Positions 33,593 to 42,468 of a DNA stretch of 64,000 bases are shown here, piece by piece. The stretch is from Pseudoduganella rivuli. GTDB lineage: Bacteria; Pseudomonadota; Gammaproteobacteria; Burkholderiales; Burkholderiaceae_D. Each line of letters starts with the position of its first letter. The stretch's first letter is position 1. The stretch is from NCBI RefSeq assembly GCF_009674485.1, contig NZ_WKJJ01000011.1, forward strand, positions 62,001 to 126,000. Reading direction: 5' to 3'. Under the pieces are notes generated by a model. That model was not told the DNA's origin, made no database searches, and saw nothing but the letters and a program-made list of their open reading frames with translations. The position numbers and the translations under genes were made by a program.

Positions 33593-34937
33593 GCTCTTCC
33601 TTTAACTCATCGGCACTGTCGTCCGGGACTGCGATGGCCGCCAGCGGCAACGTCAGCAGCACGGCCGCGCCGCCCTGCACCAGGTTGCTGGCGTCCACCG
33701 TGCCGCCCAAGGTGCGGGCCACGTTCACCACCAGGAACAGGCCCAGGCCATGGCCCGGCTGGTCCTTGGTGGAATTGTACGGCTTGCCCAGCTGTTCCAG
33801 CACGGCGGGCTGGAAGCCGGGGCCACGGTCCGTCACCAGCATTTTCAGCAACTCCCCTTCGCGCGACACCTCGAAGCGGACAAAATGCGGCGACGCTTCC
33901 AGCGCATTGTCCAGCAGGTTGCAAATGGTTTGCTTCAGCGTGGAATCAAACGCCACCGGCACATCCTGCGCCAGGTGGTTTTCATATTCAAATACTTGCA
34001 CGGGACGGCTGCCGCGCCACTCGTCGGCCAGTTCGTCGAGGAAGGTGTTGATCGTGGTCCGGGTCGACGATTCGCCGCGCGCCTCGCCGGCCGACAACAA
34101 AATGCCGCTGACGATGGCCTTGCAGCGCGCCAGCTGCGTCTGCATTTCCTGCAACTCTTCCAGCATGTCCGGGTCGTTCTTGAAGGCGGGCATGCGCTTC
34201 CAGTCCCCGAGGATCACGGACAACGTCGCCAGCGGCGTGCCCAGCTCATGGGCCGCGCCGGACGCCAGCAAGCCCATGCGGACAATGTGCTCTTCTTCCG
34301 CCGCGCGCTGGCGCATTTCCGCCAGCTTGCCGTCGCGCGCGCGCAAGTTCGTCATGATGCGGGTGATGAACACCACCAGCAGCGACGCATTGATGGCAAA
34401 GCAGATCAGCATGCCCTGGATATACAGGCTGAAATAGCCACGCTCGTGGAACAGCGGCAATGCCAGGGGTTTCGACACCAGCGCCAGGCCCGCCAGGCAC
34501 CCGCTGGTGATGGCGACGATGGTCCACGTCGACCACGCTTCCAGCAGCACGGCCGACAGGATCACTTGCAGCAGGTACAGGAACACAAACGGGTTCGACG
34601 TGCCGCCGCTGAGATACAGCTGGGCCGTCAGGCTGGCCACGTCGACCAGCATCGATAAAAACAGTTCGCCGTTGGTGACGGTCCATTTTTCGTGCCAGCG
34701 CAACTGGCTGGCCACATTGAATGCGATCAGGCACGCCAGCACTTCCAGCATGTACGCCAGCGGCAGCTGGATGCCCAGGCCCCACGCGATGACGGCAATG
34801 GTGGAAATCTGGCCGACCACGGCAATCCAGCGCAGCTGGATCAGTTGCTGCATGTTCTGGTGGCCGGCGGCCTGTCCCAGCGCCGTCACGGCGGCAGGAT
34901 CTTTCAGTACGGCGAAAATATCTGTGGTCCCCGACAT
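33582..34937 (-). CDS. regB: Redox sensor histidine kinase RegB/PrrB
   Basis: 451 residues from the ATG at 34937; the longer ORF overlaps SURF1 and is rejected. Six membrane helices (about 35-205) include the quinone-binding heptapeptide GGTSNPF found in RegB. The H-box is the RegB type, 'GAAHELGTPLAT' (His near 230). A Cys in 'QLARCKAIVSGIL' matches the position of the redox-active Cys of RegB. HATPase motifs: 'NLLDNALEASP', 'DRGPGF', 'GHGLGLFLV'. Placed behind the quinol oxidase genes, it would read the quinone pool they draw from. Confidence 0.95.
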   Translation of the reverse strand: MSGTTDIFAVLKDPAAVTALGQAAGHQNMQQLIQLRWIAVVGQISTIAVIAWGLGIQLPLAYMLEVLACLIAFNVASQLRWHEKWTVTNGELFLSMLVDVASLTAQLYLSGGTSNPFVFLYLLQVILSAVLLEAWSTWTIVAITSGCLAGLALVSKPLALPLFHERGYFSLYIQGMLICFAINASLLVVFITRIMTNLRARDGKLAEMRQRAAEEEHIVRMGLLASGAAHELGTPLATLSVILGDWKRMPAFKNDPDMLEELQEMQTQLARCKAIVSGILLSAGEARGESSTRTTINTFLDELADEWRGSRPVQVFEYENHLAQDVPVAFDSTLKQTICNLLDNALEASPHFVRFEVSREGELLKMLVTDRGPGFQPAVLEQLGKPYNSTKDQPGHGLGLFLVVNVARTLGGTVDASNLVQGGAAVLLTLPLAAIAVPDDSADELKEEHDH

Positions 34938-34981
34938 GGCTCCCGGCCCGGCATGTTCACTCCCGGCGCTGGGGCCGGTGA

Positions 34982-35839
34982 TTAAATGTTGTGCTTGCGA
35001 CGCTGACGCTGGCGAATATCGTCGCGCGCCACCCAGATGAAGGCGCCGGCCGCCATGGCCGCCAGCGCATACCAGGTGAGAGCATATACCAGATGGTTGT
35101 TGGTGAACGAAATCACCGTGAGGCCGCCCACGGGGCGCAAGCCGTCGTCCGCCGCGGGCGGTTCCTGGTCCTTGCCGGCGTCGACGAAGAATGGCGCCAC
35201 CATGGCGGCATCGAAGCCGCGCGCCTGGCCGATGGCGGCGACGTCGCGCGCATACCAGCGGTGGTTGGCGGGATCGTTCAGGCGCAGGAAGGCGCGGCCG
35301 GTTTCCGGCATGCGCAGCAGGCCGCTGATGGTCACGGGGGAGCGGTCGGCCACCGTGGCGCAGACCGCCTTGCCGGCCGGCGTGGCGGCAGGCAAAGGCA
35401 GGCGCTTGGCCGCTTCCTGCCCGATAAAGCCGCGGTTGACGATCACGACGTGGTCCGCAGCATCCTGGCCCGCACCGGGCGCGCCGCGCAGGCACAGCGG
35501 CGTCAGCAGCCAGTAACCGCTGCCCAGGTCCGTGGTGGCCTGCACGCGGGTGGTGTATTCGGGGAGGTAGACGCCCGTCAGGACGACGTGGCGGTATTCA
35601 TCATTGGCCGCGTTGACCTGCGCCCACTGGGCGGGTCCCGGCACGGCCACCGGCGCCGCGTGGACACGGGTGTCCACTTTGGCGATCAAATCCAGCTTCC
35701 ACTGCAGGCGGTACACCTGCCAGGTGCCCAGCGCCAGCAGCAGACAAACGGCAACGGCCGCGCAGACCGCCAGCACCCGCCGCAAGGCGGATGAATGCAG
35801 GCGTGGCGCCTGCTCCCGGCTGTCGCGCGGCCGTTCCAT
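34982..35839 (-). CDS. SURF1-family cytochrome oxidase assembly protein
   Basis: 285 residues. N-terminal helix followed by 'LGTWQVYRLQWKLDLI', a central periplasmic domain with 'YWLLTPLC', 'VIVNRGFI' and 'VTISGLLR', and a C-terminal helix preceded by 'TNNHLVYALTWYALA'. These are SURF1 signatures. It helps insert heme into the oxidase subunit I. Located directly behind cyoD (13 bp), it is here dedicated to a bo3-type quinol oxidase, as cyoE is not in this cluster. Confidence 0.92.
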   Translation of the reverse strand: MERPRDSREQAPRLHSSALRRVLAVCAAVAVCLLLALGTWQVYRLQWKLDLIAKVDTRVHAAPVAVPGPAQWAQVNAANDEYRHVVLTGVYLPEYTTRVQATTDLGSGYWLLTPLCLRGAPGAGQDAADHVVIVNRGFIGQEAAKRLPLPAATPAGKAVCATVADRSPVTISGLLRMPETGRAFLRLNDPANHRWYARDVAAIGQARGFDAAMVAPFFVDAGKDQEPPAADDGLRPVGGLTVISFTNNHLVYALTWYALAAMAAGAFIWVARDDIRQRQRRKHNI

Positions 35840-35852
35840 CCCCGGCTGTCGC

Positions 35853-36260
35853 TTACGGACGGATGCGCATGTCGTGCGCGTCAGGCATGCCCGGCATCAT
35901 GTTGTGGTTCATGTGGTACATGACCCAGATCGAGCCGGACAGTACGATGACCACCAGGATCGCCGAGAAGATCAGCGCCAGCATGTTCCAGCCGCCTTCC
36001 GACTTCGCGTTCATGTGCAGGAAGTACACCATGTGCACGACGATCTGCACCGCACCCAGGCCCAGCAGGATCAGGGCGGTGTTGCTTGGATTGTCCAGCA
36101 CCTTGCCCATCACCAGCCAGAACGGGATGGCGGTCAGGATCACCGACAGGATGAAGCCGATGGTGTAGGTCTTCAGGCTGCCGTGGTCGTGGCCGTCATC
36201 GTGGCCGTGGTGGCCATGGCCGTGGTCGTCGTGACCGTGATTGTGATCGTGGTGTGCCAT
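35853..36260 (-). CDS. cyoD: Cytochrome bo3 quinol oxidase subunit IV, His-rich N-terminus
   Basis: 135 residues from the ATG at 36260, just at the cyoC stop. Three membrane helices with 'YTIGFILSVILTAIPFWLVM', 'AVQIVVHMVYFLHM' and 'GSIWVMYHMNHNMM' identify CyoD. The first 27 residues are almost entirely His, Asp and Gly, a putative metal-binding tail not found in E. coli CyoD. A second His/Met-rich motif ends the protein. Confidence 0.95.
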   Translation of the reverse strand: MAHHDHNHGHDDHGHGHHGHDDGHDHGSLKTYTIGFILSVILTAIPFWLVMGKVLDNPSNTALILLGLGAVQIVVHMVYFLHMNAKSEGGWNMLALIFSAILVVIVLSGSIWVMYHMNHNMMPGMPDAHDMRIRP

Positions 36261-36880
36261 TACATCACTCCCATCAGGTAAACAAAGGTGAACACGCCGA
36301 TCCAGACCACGTCCAGGAAGTGCCAGAACATCGACAGGCACATCATGCGGCGCTTGTTTTCATGGGTCAGGCCATGCTTTTTCAGCTGGAACAGCAGCGT
36401 CACCAGCCACACGATACCGAAGGTCACGTGCAGGCCGTGGGTGCCAACCAGCGCGAAGAACGAGGTCAGGAACGCGGAGCGGTCAGGACCCGCGCCTTCG
36501 TGGATCAGGTGGTGGAACTCGTACAGTTCCAGCGACAGGAACGCCAGGCCGAACAGGCCCGTGACCACCAGCCAGAACATCGTCAGGCCCAGTTTCTTCT
36601 TTTGCGATTCCAGCATCGCGAAGCCGTACGTGATCGACGACAGCAGCAGGAAGGCCGTGTTGACGGCCACCAGCGGCAGGTCGAACAGTTCGGCGCCGGT
36701 CGGGCCGCCCGCATAGTTGCGGCCCAGGATGGCATAAGCCGAGAACAGGCAAGCGAACAGCAGGCAGTCGCTCATCAGGTAGATCCAGAAGCCCAGCAGG
36801 GTGCCGTTCTCCGGGTGGTGTTCGCGCACGAAGTAGCGTGCGCTGATATTGGTCGTGTCTTTCATGGTCGCAGTACTCAT
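36260..36880 (-). CDS. cyoC: Cytochrome bo3 quinol oxidase subunit III
   Basis: 206 residues from the ATG at 36880, 2 bp after the cyoB stop; a TTG two codons earlier is possible. Five membrane helices with family motifs 'LGFWIYLMSDCLLFACLF', 'LYEFHHLI' and 'GTHGLHVTFGIVWL', as in heme-copper oxidase subunit III. It stabilises the oxidase core. It overlaps cyoD by 1 bp. Confidence 0.95.
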   Translation of the reverse strand: MSTATMKDTTNISARYFVREHHPENGTLLGFWIYLMSDCLLFACLFSAYAILGRNYAGGPTGAELFDLPLVAVNTAFLLLSSITYGFAMLESQKKKLGLTMFWLVVTGLFGLAFLSLELYEFHHLIHEGAGPDRSAFLTSFFALVGTHGLHVTFGIVWLVTLLFQLKKHGLTHENKRRMMCLSMFWHFLDVVWIGVFTFVYLMGVM

Positions 36881-36882
36881 TG

Positions 36883-38889
36883 TCAAGCGTGGGCTTCGAG
36901 CTTTTGCGTGAAGGCTTCTTCCGTCTCGGTCACTTGGCTGACCGGGATGTAGTAATCACGCTTGTAGTTGAACGTATGGACAATGATGGTGCCCAGCATC
37001 GCGGCGAACGCCACGCCGGCCAGCAGCCACATTTGCCAGATCAGGCAGAAGCCCACGCCACCGGCCAGCGCGGAGATCACGAAACCAGCCCAGGTATTGG
37101 CAGGCATGTGGATTTCCACGAAGTCCGTCAACGGACGCTGGTAGCCGTTTTTCTTCATGTCGGCCCAGGCGTCGTTGTCATGCACGACCGGGGTGAACGC
37201 GAAGTTGTAGTCCGGCGGTGGCGACGACGTCGACCATTCCAGCGTACGGCCGCCCCATGGGTCGCCCGTCACGTCGCGCAGCTTGGCGCGGTCGCGGAAC
37301 GACACGTAGAACTGCAGCAGCATGGCGCCGATACCACCGGCAATCATCACGGCGCCGACAGCGGCGATCTGGAACCAGATTTGCAGCGACATGTCATCGA
37401 AGTGGCTCATGCGGCGGGTCACGCCCATCAGGCCCAATACGTACAGTGGCATGAAGGCGAAGTAGAAGCCGATGGTCCACAGCCAGAACGACCATTTGCC
37501 CCAGTACGTGTTCAGCTTGTAGCCGAACGCTTTTGGCCACCAGTAGTTGATCGCGGCGAATACGCCGAACACCACGCCGCCAATGATCACGTTGTGGAAG
37601 TGGGCGATCAGGAACAGCGAGTTGTGCAGCACGAAGTCGGCAGGTGGCACGGCCAGCAGCACGCCGGTCATACCGCCGATCACGAAGGTGATCATGAAGC
37701 TGATGGTCCACATCATCGGCAGTTCGAAGCGGATACGGCCGCGGTACATGGTGAACAGCCAGTTGAAGATCTTGGCGCCGGTCGGGATCGAAATGATCAT
37801 CGTCGTGATGCCGAAGAACGAGTTCACCGACGCGCCGGAGCCCATCGTGAAGAAGTGGTGCAGCCATACCAGGTACGACAGGATGGTGATCACGACGGTC
37901 GCATAGACCATCGACGAGTAGCCGAACAGGCGCTTGCCCGAGTAGGTCGACACGATTTCGGAGAAGATACCGAAGATCGGCAGCACCAGGATGTACACCT
38001 CAGGGTGGCCCCAGATCCAGATCAGGTTCACGTACAGCATCGGGTTGCCGCCGCCGTCGTTGGTGAAGAAGTGGGTGCCGAAGGTACGGTCCAGCGACAG
38101 CATCGCCAGCACGGCGGTCAGTACCGGGAACACGGCAACGATCAGCACGTTGGTGCACAGTGCGGTCCAGGTGAACACCGGCATCTTCATCATGTCCATG
38201 CCTGGCGCGCGCATCTTGACGATGGTGGCGATCAGGTTAACGCCGGACAGCAGTGTGCCGACCCCGGCCACCTGCAACGCCCAGATGTAGTAGTCGACCC
38301 CGACGTCGGGGCTGGCCAGGATGCCGGACAGCGGCGGATACGCCAGCCAGCCGGTTTTCGCGAATTCACCGATGAACAGCGACGCCATGATCAGCGCGGC
38401 GCCAAAGGTGGTCATCCAGAACGAGAAGTTGTTCAGGAACGGGAACGCCACGTCGCGCGCGCCGATCTGCAGCGGCACCACGTAGTTCATCAGGCCCGTG
38501 ACGAATGGCATCGCCACGAAGAAAATCATGATGACGCCGTGCGCCGTAAACACCTGGTCATAGTGGTGCGGCGGCAGGAAACCGGCGTTGTCGCCGAACG
38601 AGATGGCTTGCTGGGCGCGCATCATCAGCGCGTCGGCGAAGCCGCGCAGCAGCATCACCAGGCCCAGGATCATGTACATGATGCCGATTTTCTTGTGGTC
38701 GATACTGGTGATCCAGTTGCGCCACAGCGGGCCCCACATGCGGAAATAGGTCAGCGCGCCGAGCAGGCCGGCGCCGCCCAGCAGCACGCCGGCAAAGGTA
38801 GCGATCAGGATCGGCTCATGGAATGGGATCGCGTCCCAGTTGAGCCGACCGAGAATCAGGTCGTGTTGGACTTCGGAATGGGCTTGCAT
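36883..38889 (-). CDS. cyoB: Cytochrome bo3 quinol oxidase subunit I
   Basis: 668 residues, normal for CyoB. Heme and CuB ligands are present: His in 'FTAHGVIMIFF', 'WGHPEVYILV' (cross-linked His-Tyr region), 'LHHFFTMG' and 'IAHFHNVIIGG'. The opening 'IDHKKIGIMYM' is typical. It reduces O2 with electrons from ubiquinol and pumps protons across the inner membrane. Tightly packed with cyoA (1-bp overlap). Confidence 0.97.
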   Translation of the reverse strand: MQAHSEVQHDLILGRLNWDAIPFHEPILIATFAGVLLGGAGLLGALTYFRMWGPLWRNWITSIDHKKIGIMYMILGLVMLLRGFADALMMRAQQAISFGDNAGFLPPHHYDQVFTAHGVIMIFFVAMPFVTGLMNYVVPLQIGARDVAFPFLNNFSFWMTTFGAALIMASLFIGEFAKTGWLAYPPLSGILASPDVGVDYYIWALQVAGVGTLLSGVNLIATIVKMRAPGMDMMKMPVFTWTALCTNVLIVAVFPVLTAVLAMLSLDRTFGTHFFTNDGGGNPMLYVNLIWIWGHPEVYILVLPIFGIFSEIVSTYSGKRLFGYSSMVYATVVITILSYLVWLHHFFTMGSGASVNSFFGITTMIISIPTGAKIFNWLFTMYRGRIRFELPMMWTISFMITFVIGGMTGVLLAVPPADFVLHNSLFLIAHFHNVIIGGVVFGVFAAINYWWPKAFGYKLNTYWGKWSFWLWTIGFYFAFMPLYVLGLMGVTRRMSHFDDMSLQIWFQIAAVGAVMIAGGIGAMLLQFYVSFRDRAKLRDVTGDPWGGRTLEWSTSSPPPDYNFAFTPVVHDNDAWADMKKNGYQRPLTDFVEIHMPANTWAGFVISALAGGVGFCLIWQMWLLAGVAFAAMLGTIIVHTFNYKRDYYIPVSQVTETEEAFTQKLEAHA

Positions 38890-39869
38890 TATTCGTTCTT
38901 CATCGAAAGTTTAGGCTGGGCTTTGTTCTGTGGGGTGAAGCACAGTTCAGCCGCGGTACGGGCGCGCACGATGTCGTCCGCCACCATCTTGTTGATGCAG
39001 GTCTGGCCGTCGCCGACGCAGCGATTCAGGATCGCGTCGTACAGGCCGTCGGTCACGCCGGCGAAGTAGCGCACAGGCTCTTTTTCGCTTGGCTTTTCCA
39101 GCGCCTGGTAACCGGTGCGGTCCAGCGTATTGCCGGCAGCCTTGACTTTGGCGACCCAGGCGTCGAAGTCCGCCTGCGACAGGCCGTGGTACTTGAAGCG
39201 CATGCCGGAGAAGCCCGCGCCGGAGTAGTTGGCCGAGAAGCCGTCGTACACGCCGGCCTTGTTGATGACGGCGTTCAGTTCCGTCTGCATGCCTGGCATC
39301 GCGTAAATCATGCCGGCTTTCGCAGGAATATAGAACGCATTCATCACGGTCGACGCGGTGATCTTGTAGCGCACCGGCATGTCCACTGGCGTGGCCAATT
39401 CATTGACGGTGGCGATACCCAGGTCCGGATAGATGAACAGCCACTTCCAGTCCAGCGCCACCACTTGCACTTCCAGCGGTTTCACGCCGGGGGCAATCGC
39501 ACGGGTTTCGTCGATGCGGTCCAGCGGACGATACGGATCCAGTTTGTGGGTGCTGATCCAGGTCAGCAGGCCCAGCACGATGATGATGAGCAGCGGAGCG
39601 CCCCAGATCACCAGTTCGAGCTTGGTGGAGTGATCCCAGTCGGGTTCGTATTTGGCGGAAGTATTGCTGGCACGATAGCGCCATGCAAAGAACAAGGTCA
39701 GTGCAATGACGGGCACGATAATCAGCATCATCAGCAAGGTGGACACAACAACAAGGTTGGCCTGCTGAGCAGCGATATCTCCGGACGGCTTCATTACTAC
39801 CGTGTTGCAGCCAGCCAGCCACAAAACGGAGGAAAGAGCAAGTCCGCGTCGGATCAACGTTGGATTCAT
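38889..39869 (-). CDS. cyoA: Cytochrome bo3 quinol oxidase subunit II (lipoprotein)
   Basis: 326 residues from the ATG at 39869, which gives a lipoprotein signal ending LAGC (Cys near residue 21); the ORF's earlier start is not needed. Two membrane helices, then the cupredoxin domain with 'VVALDWKWLFIYPDLGIATVNEL' and 'YAMPGMQTEL', without the CuA Cys ligands, as expected for quinol oxidases. First gene of cyoABCD-SURF1-regBA. Confidence 0.96.
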   Translation of the reverse strand: MNPTLIRRGLALSSVLWLAGCNTVVMKPSGDIAAQQANLVVVSTLLMMLIIVPVIALTLFFAWRYRASNTSAKYEPDWDHSTKLELVIWGAPLLIIIVLGLLTWISTHKLDPYRPLDRIDETRAIAPGVKPLEVQVVALDWKWLFIYPDLGIATVNELATPVDMPVRYKITASTVMNAFYIPAKAGMIYAMPGMQTELNAVINKAGVYDGFSANYSGAGFSGMRFKYHGLSQADFDAWVAKVKAAGNTLDRTGYQALEKPSEKEPVRYFAGVTDGLYDAILNRCVGDGQTCINKMVADDIVRARTAAELCFTPQNKAQPKLSMKNE

Positions 39870-40014
39870 GCGGTAATGTACGTTACATAAAATGAATAAC
39901 ATGCTACTGTAACGTCTAACAGTGCTCTCTGGAAATTGGACACTTTGTCCTACCCCCGTCCAATTCCCGGGGGAGCTGTTGAATAATTATTCAGAAGAGA
40001 CAAAGGAGTTGGCC
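39870..40014. promoter_or_regulatory. Divergent cyoA/MFS upstream region with two inverted repeats
   Basis: This 145-bp gap separates two divergent genes. It holds ACGTTACA (39880-39887) paired with TGTAACGT (39908-39915), and AATTGGAC (39934-39941) paired with GTCCAATT (39958-39965). The first is nearer cyoA, the second nearer the MFS start. Both are 8-bp perfect arms, suitable as operators; RegA or another oxygen-responsive regulator could bind there, but no consensus was matched. Confidence 0.4.
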
Positions 40015-41358
40015 ATGACAGTTTCCTACCACGGCGATTACCCAGCCGAATATCCTCAACGCGGCCACGCTCACGGTGCACGCAACATCAACGCGCGCGA
40101 CGGTGAAATCCACCCTGAAGACATCGCAGTCGGGGTGGTGATCGGACGAGCATCCGAATATTTCGATTTCTTTGTCTATGCCATCGCTTCGGTGCTGGTA
40201 TTCCCGCAAGTGTTCTTCCCGTTCGAGAGTCGCCTGGACGGCACGCTGTATTCGTTCATCATCTTCGCGTTCGCCTTCATCGCGCGTCCGATCGGTTCCG
40301 TGCTGTTTATGGAATTGCAACGCCGCTTCGGGCGTGAAACCAAATTGACGGTGGCGCTGTTCCTGATGGGCATGTCGACCGCCGGTATCGCATTCCTGCC
40401 GGAATACGCACACCTGGGCGCCGCGTCGATCGTGATCCTGTCACTGCTGCGCGTCGGCCAGGGCCTGGCGCAGGGTGGCGCCTCCGACGGCTTGCCGTCG
40501 CTGCTGGCGCTGTCCGCGCCGAAGCACAAGCGCGGCTGGTACGCGATGCTGGGCCAGCTGGGCGCGCCGGTCGGCTTCATCATTGCCGCGGGCCTGTTCT
40601 CTTTCCTGCTGGCGCAACTGTCGACGCTGGACTTCCTGGACTGGGGCTGGCGCTATCCGTTCTATGTGGCGTTCGCGATCAACGTGGTGGCGCTGTTTGC
40701 CCGCCTGCGTCTGGTCTCGACCACGGAATATTCCCGCCTGCTGGACGACCACCAGCTCGACCCGGTGAATGTCGTGGAACTGGCGCAATCGCAGGGCCGC
40801 AACGTGCTGATCGGCGCGCTGGCCGCACTGGCGTCGTATGCGCTGTTCCACCTGGTGACGGTATTCCCGCTGTCGTGGATTAACATTTATTCCACCCGCT
40901 CCATCAGCGACTTCCTGGAATTGCAGATGCTGGGCGCGGCGCTGGCCGGTGTCGGCATCGTGGTGTCCGGCCTGCTGGCGGACCGCTTCGGCCGCCGCAC
41001 CACCTTGGGCACGGCGGCAGTCCTGATCGGCGTGTTCTCCGGCTTCGTGCCGATGCTGATGGATGGCGGCGACCTGGGCCAGAACGTGTTCCTGCTGGTG
41101 GGCTTTGTGCTGCTGGGCCTGTCGTACGGCCAGGCTGCCGGCGCCGTGACGGCAAACTTCGAGCCGCACTTCCGCTACACGGGCGCCACCCTGACGTCCG
41201 ACCTGGCATGGCTGGTCGGTGCGGCATTCGCCCCGCTGATCGCGCTGGGCCTGTCGGCCAACTTCGGCCTGGCCTATGTCAGCCTGTACCTGCTGTCCGG
41301 CGCTGCCGGGTCGCTGGCGGCGCTGAGCCTGAACCGGGCGCTGGAAATCAAGGACTAG
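40015..41358 (+). CDS. MFS transporter of the metabolite:H+ symporter type
   Basis: 447 residues from ATG 40015, with AAGGAG 7 bases upstream; an in-frame upstream extension lacks one. Twelve hydrophobic segments. 'GVVIGRASEYFDFFVYAIAS' at the start, 'ARPIGSVLFMELQRRFGR' (loop 2-3 signature), 'RVGQGLAQGGASDG' and 'LLADRFGRRTTLG' match the MHS subgroup (ProP/ShiA/KgtP-like). Substrate unknown; an organic acid or osmolyte is usual. Divergent from the cyo operon. Confidence 0.9.
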   Translation: MTVSYHGDYPAEYPQRGHAHGARNINARDGEIHPEDIAVGVVIGRASEYFDFFVYAIASVLVFPQVFFPFESRLDGTLYSFIIFAFAFIARPIGSVLFMELQRRFGRETKLTVALFLMGMSTAGIAFLPEYAHLGAASIVILSLLRVGQGLAQGGASDGLPSLLALSAPKHKRGWYAMLGQLGAPVGFIIAAGLFSFLLAQLSTLDFLDWGWRYPFYVAFAINVVALFARLRLVSTTEYSRLLDDHQLDPVNVVELAQSQGRNVLIGALAALASYALFHLVTVFPLSWINIYSTRSISDFLELQMLGAALAGVGIVVSGLLADRFGRRTTLGTAAVLIGVFSGFVPMLMDGGDLGQNVFLLVGFVLLGLSYGQAAGAVTANFEPHFRYTGATLTSDLAWLVGAAFAPLIALGLSANFGLAYVSLYLLSGAAGSLAALSLNRALEIKD

Positions 41359-41388
41359 TTCCCGCTCTCTATATAAGAGGGAACAATC

Positions 41389-41414
41389 AGCCCGGCCTTT
41401 GCGCCGGGCTTTTT
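41389..41414 (+). terminator. Rho-independent terminator of the MFS gene
   Basis: An 8-bp perfect stem (41389-41396 with 41403-41410), then TTTTT. It lies 30 bp after the MFS stop. Its T-tract overlaps the left copy of the IS1595 target duplication, so the element inserted immediately behind it without destroying it. Confidence 0.92.
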
Positions 41415-41418
41415 CTTT
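41411..41418 (+). repeat. Left target-site duplication of IS1595-family element (TTTTCTTT)
   Basis: 8-bp direct repeat identical to 42469-42476, flanking the element exactly at its inverted-repeat ends. Eight base pairs is the duplication length expected for IS1595-family insertions. Confidence 0.85.
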
Positions 41419-42468
41419 GGCTATGTCCCCGCAAACCGTGGAAAGTGTCCAATTGCCGCTTTAAGCAGAGATTCCGCGGTATCGATGCGATGTGCATCAA
41501 GGATGCACCGCCAGCCCAGGTAGTTCGGCAGATAGCGCGTGGCGACGCCGTGGAAACGGTGCAGCCAGGCCCGGAAACGGCTGTGGTAGGCGTTGACGTT
41601 TTGGACATGCAGCGCGCCGCGCGTGCGCACACCGGCGCGCAAGTTGACCGCTTCATGGGTGATCCCGCTCTCGCGGGCAAAGGCGCGGTAAGCCGCGTTG
41701 GCATCGGTCACCAACAGGATGTCGGGATCGAGCGCCGGCCGCAGGCACTGGTGCAGGGCGGTGCTGGTGAGCGCGCCGCGTCCTGTGACGAAGTCGAGCG
41801 TGCGGCCATTGCGGTCGCGCGCCACCAGGATGCACACCTGCTCGTGCGAAATGCCGCGCCGGCGAGCGTGCCCGCCCCGGCGGCGCGGCGGCCGGTCCAG
41901 GTGGCGTGATCCTTTCTGCGATTCCAGCAAGAACATTTCGTCGGCCTCGGCAATGCCATGCAGCAGCGGTGCGCGGTCGGTGCGCGGCAGCGCCAGGAAG
42001 CGGTGGCGCCAGCGGAACGTGGTATTGCGGTGCACGCCGAGGCGGCTGGCGGCATGGCGCAACGAGTGCGACGCCAGCATGCCGTCGAGGTAGGCCAGCC
42101 AGCGCTCCTTATGGTGGAGCCGGGCCAGCGGCGTGCCGGTCAGCGTATTGAAGGTTTTGCCGCACGTGCGGCAGCGGTAGCGCTGCAGGCCGCTTTCGCG
42201 GCCGTGCCGGTACCAGCGGGTGCCGGCGCAGCGCGGACAGCACAGTTTTTCCTGCGCCGCCTGGTCCAGCAGCCTGCCCACATGCTGCCTGGCGTCGGCC
42301 TGCCCCAGCCGCACCTGCAGCTGGGCGCATTGCCGTGAAGTCAGTAACGCCAGTTGCGCCAACAGCGATGCGAATGCCTGCGTTTCCATGATCTGTCTCC
42401 AGTCCCGGGATGATATTGCTTGGACCGGGAACAAAAAGCAGAGTTCCACGAAGGTTGCAGACAGCGCC
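41419..42468 (-). mobile_element. Complete IS1595-family (ISXO2-like) insertion sequence, 1050 bp
   Basis: Bounded by imperfect terminal inverted repeats: the left end reads GGCTATGTCCCCGCAAACC and the right end, read inward on the other strand, GGCGCTGTCTGCAACCTTCG, sharing GGC, TGTC and GCAA blocks. An identical 8-bp duplication flanks both ends. One intact transposase gene fills it, its stop codon lying inside the left inverted repeat. The intact gene, exact duplication and lack of nested damage suggest a fairly recent, possibly active insertion. It sits between an MFS gene and a convergent DJ-1 gene. Confidence 0.88.
41421..42389 (-). CDS. IS1595-family transposase (ISXO2-like)
   Basis: 322 residues from the ATG at 42389. 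N-terminal zinc ribbon 'CPRCAGTRWYRHG...YRCRTCGKTF', a helix-turn-helix-like part ('RHAASRLGVHRNTTFRWRHRFL'), then the ISXO2-like DDE domain with 'EADEMFLLES' and 'LLVTDANAAY' supplying acidic catalytic residues and 'NLRAGVRTRGALHVQNVNAYHSR' near the third. It would carry out cut-and-paste or copy-out transposition of the element. No frameshift or internal stop. Confidence 0.93.
   Translation of the reverse strand: METQAFASLLAQLALLTSRQCAQLQVRLGQADARQHVGRLLDQAAQEKLCCPRCAGTRWYRHGRESGLQRYRCRTCGKTFNTLTGTPLARLHHKERWLAYLDGMLASHSLRHAASRLGVHRNTTFRWRHRFLALPRTDRAPLLHGIAEADEMFLLESQKGSRHLDRPPRRRGGHARRRGISHEQVCILVARDRNGRTLDFVTGRGALTSTALHQCLRPALDPDILLVTDANAAYRAFARESGITHEAVNLRAGVRTRGALHVQNVNAYHSRFRAWLHRFHGVATRYLPNYLGWRCILDAHRIDTAESLLKAAIGHFPRFAGT

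Noticed and set aside
36880..39069. 729-codon open frame antisense to cyoB
   Set aside because: Shadow ORF. The sense strand is an unmistakable CyoB; the antisense product is His/Gln/Arg/Val-rich and featureless.
39934..41454. 13-bp match AATTGGACACTTT near cyoA and, inverted, near the IS left end
   Set aside because: The IS copy is in the coding sequence of the transposase C-terminus and the match does not extend; coincidence is likely and the true IS ends are set by the 8-bp duplication.
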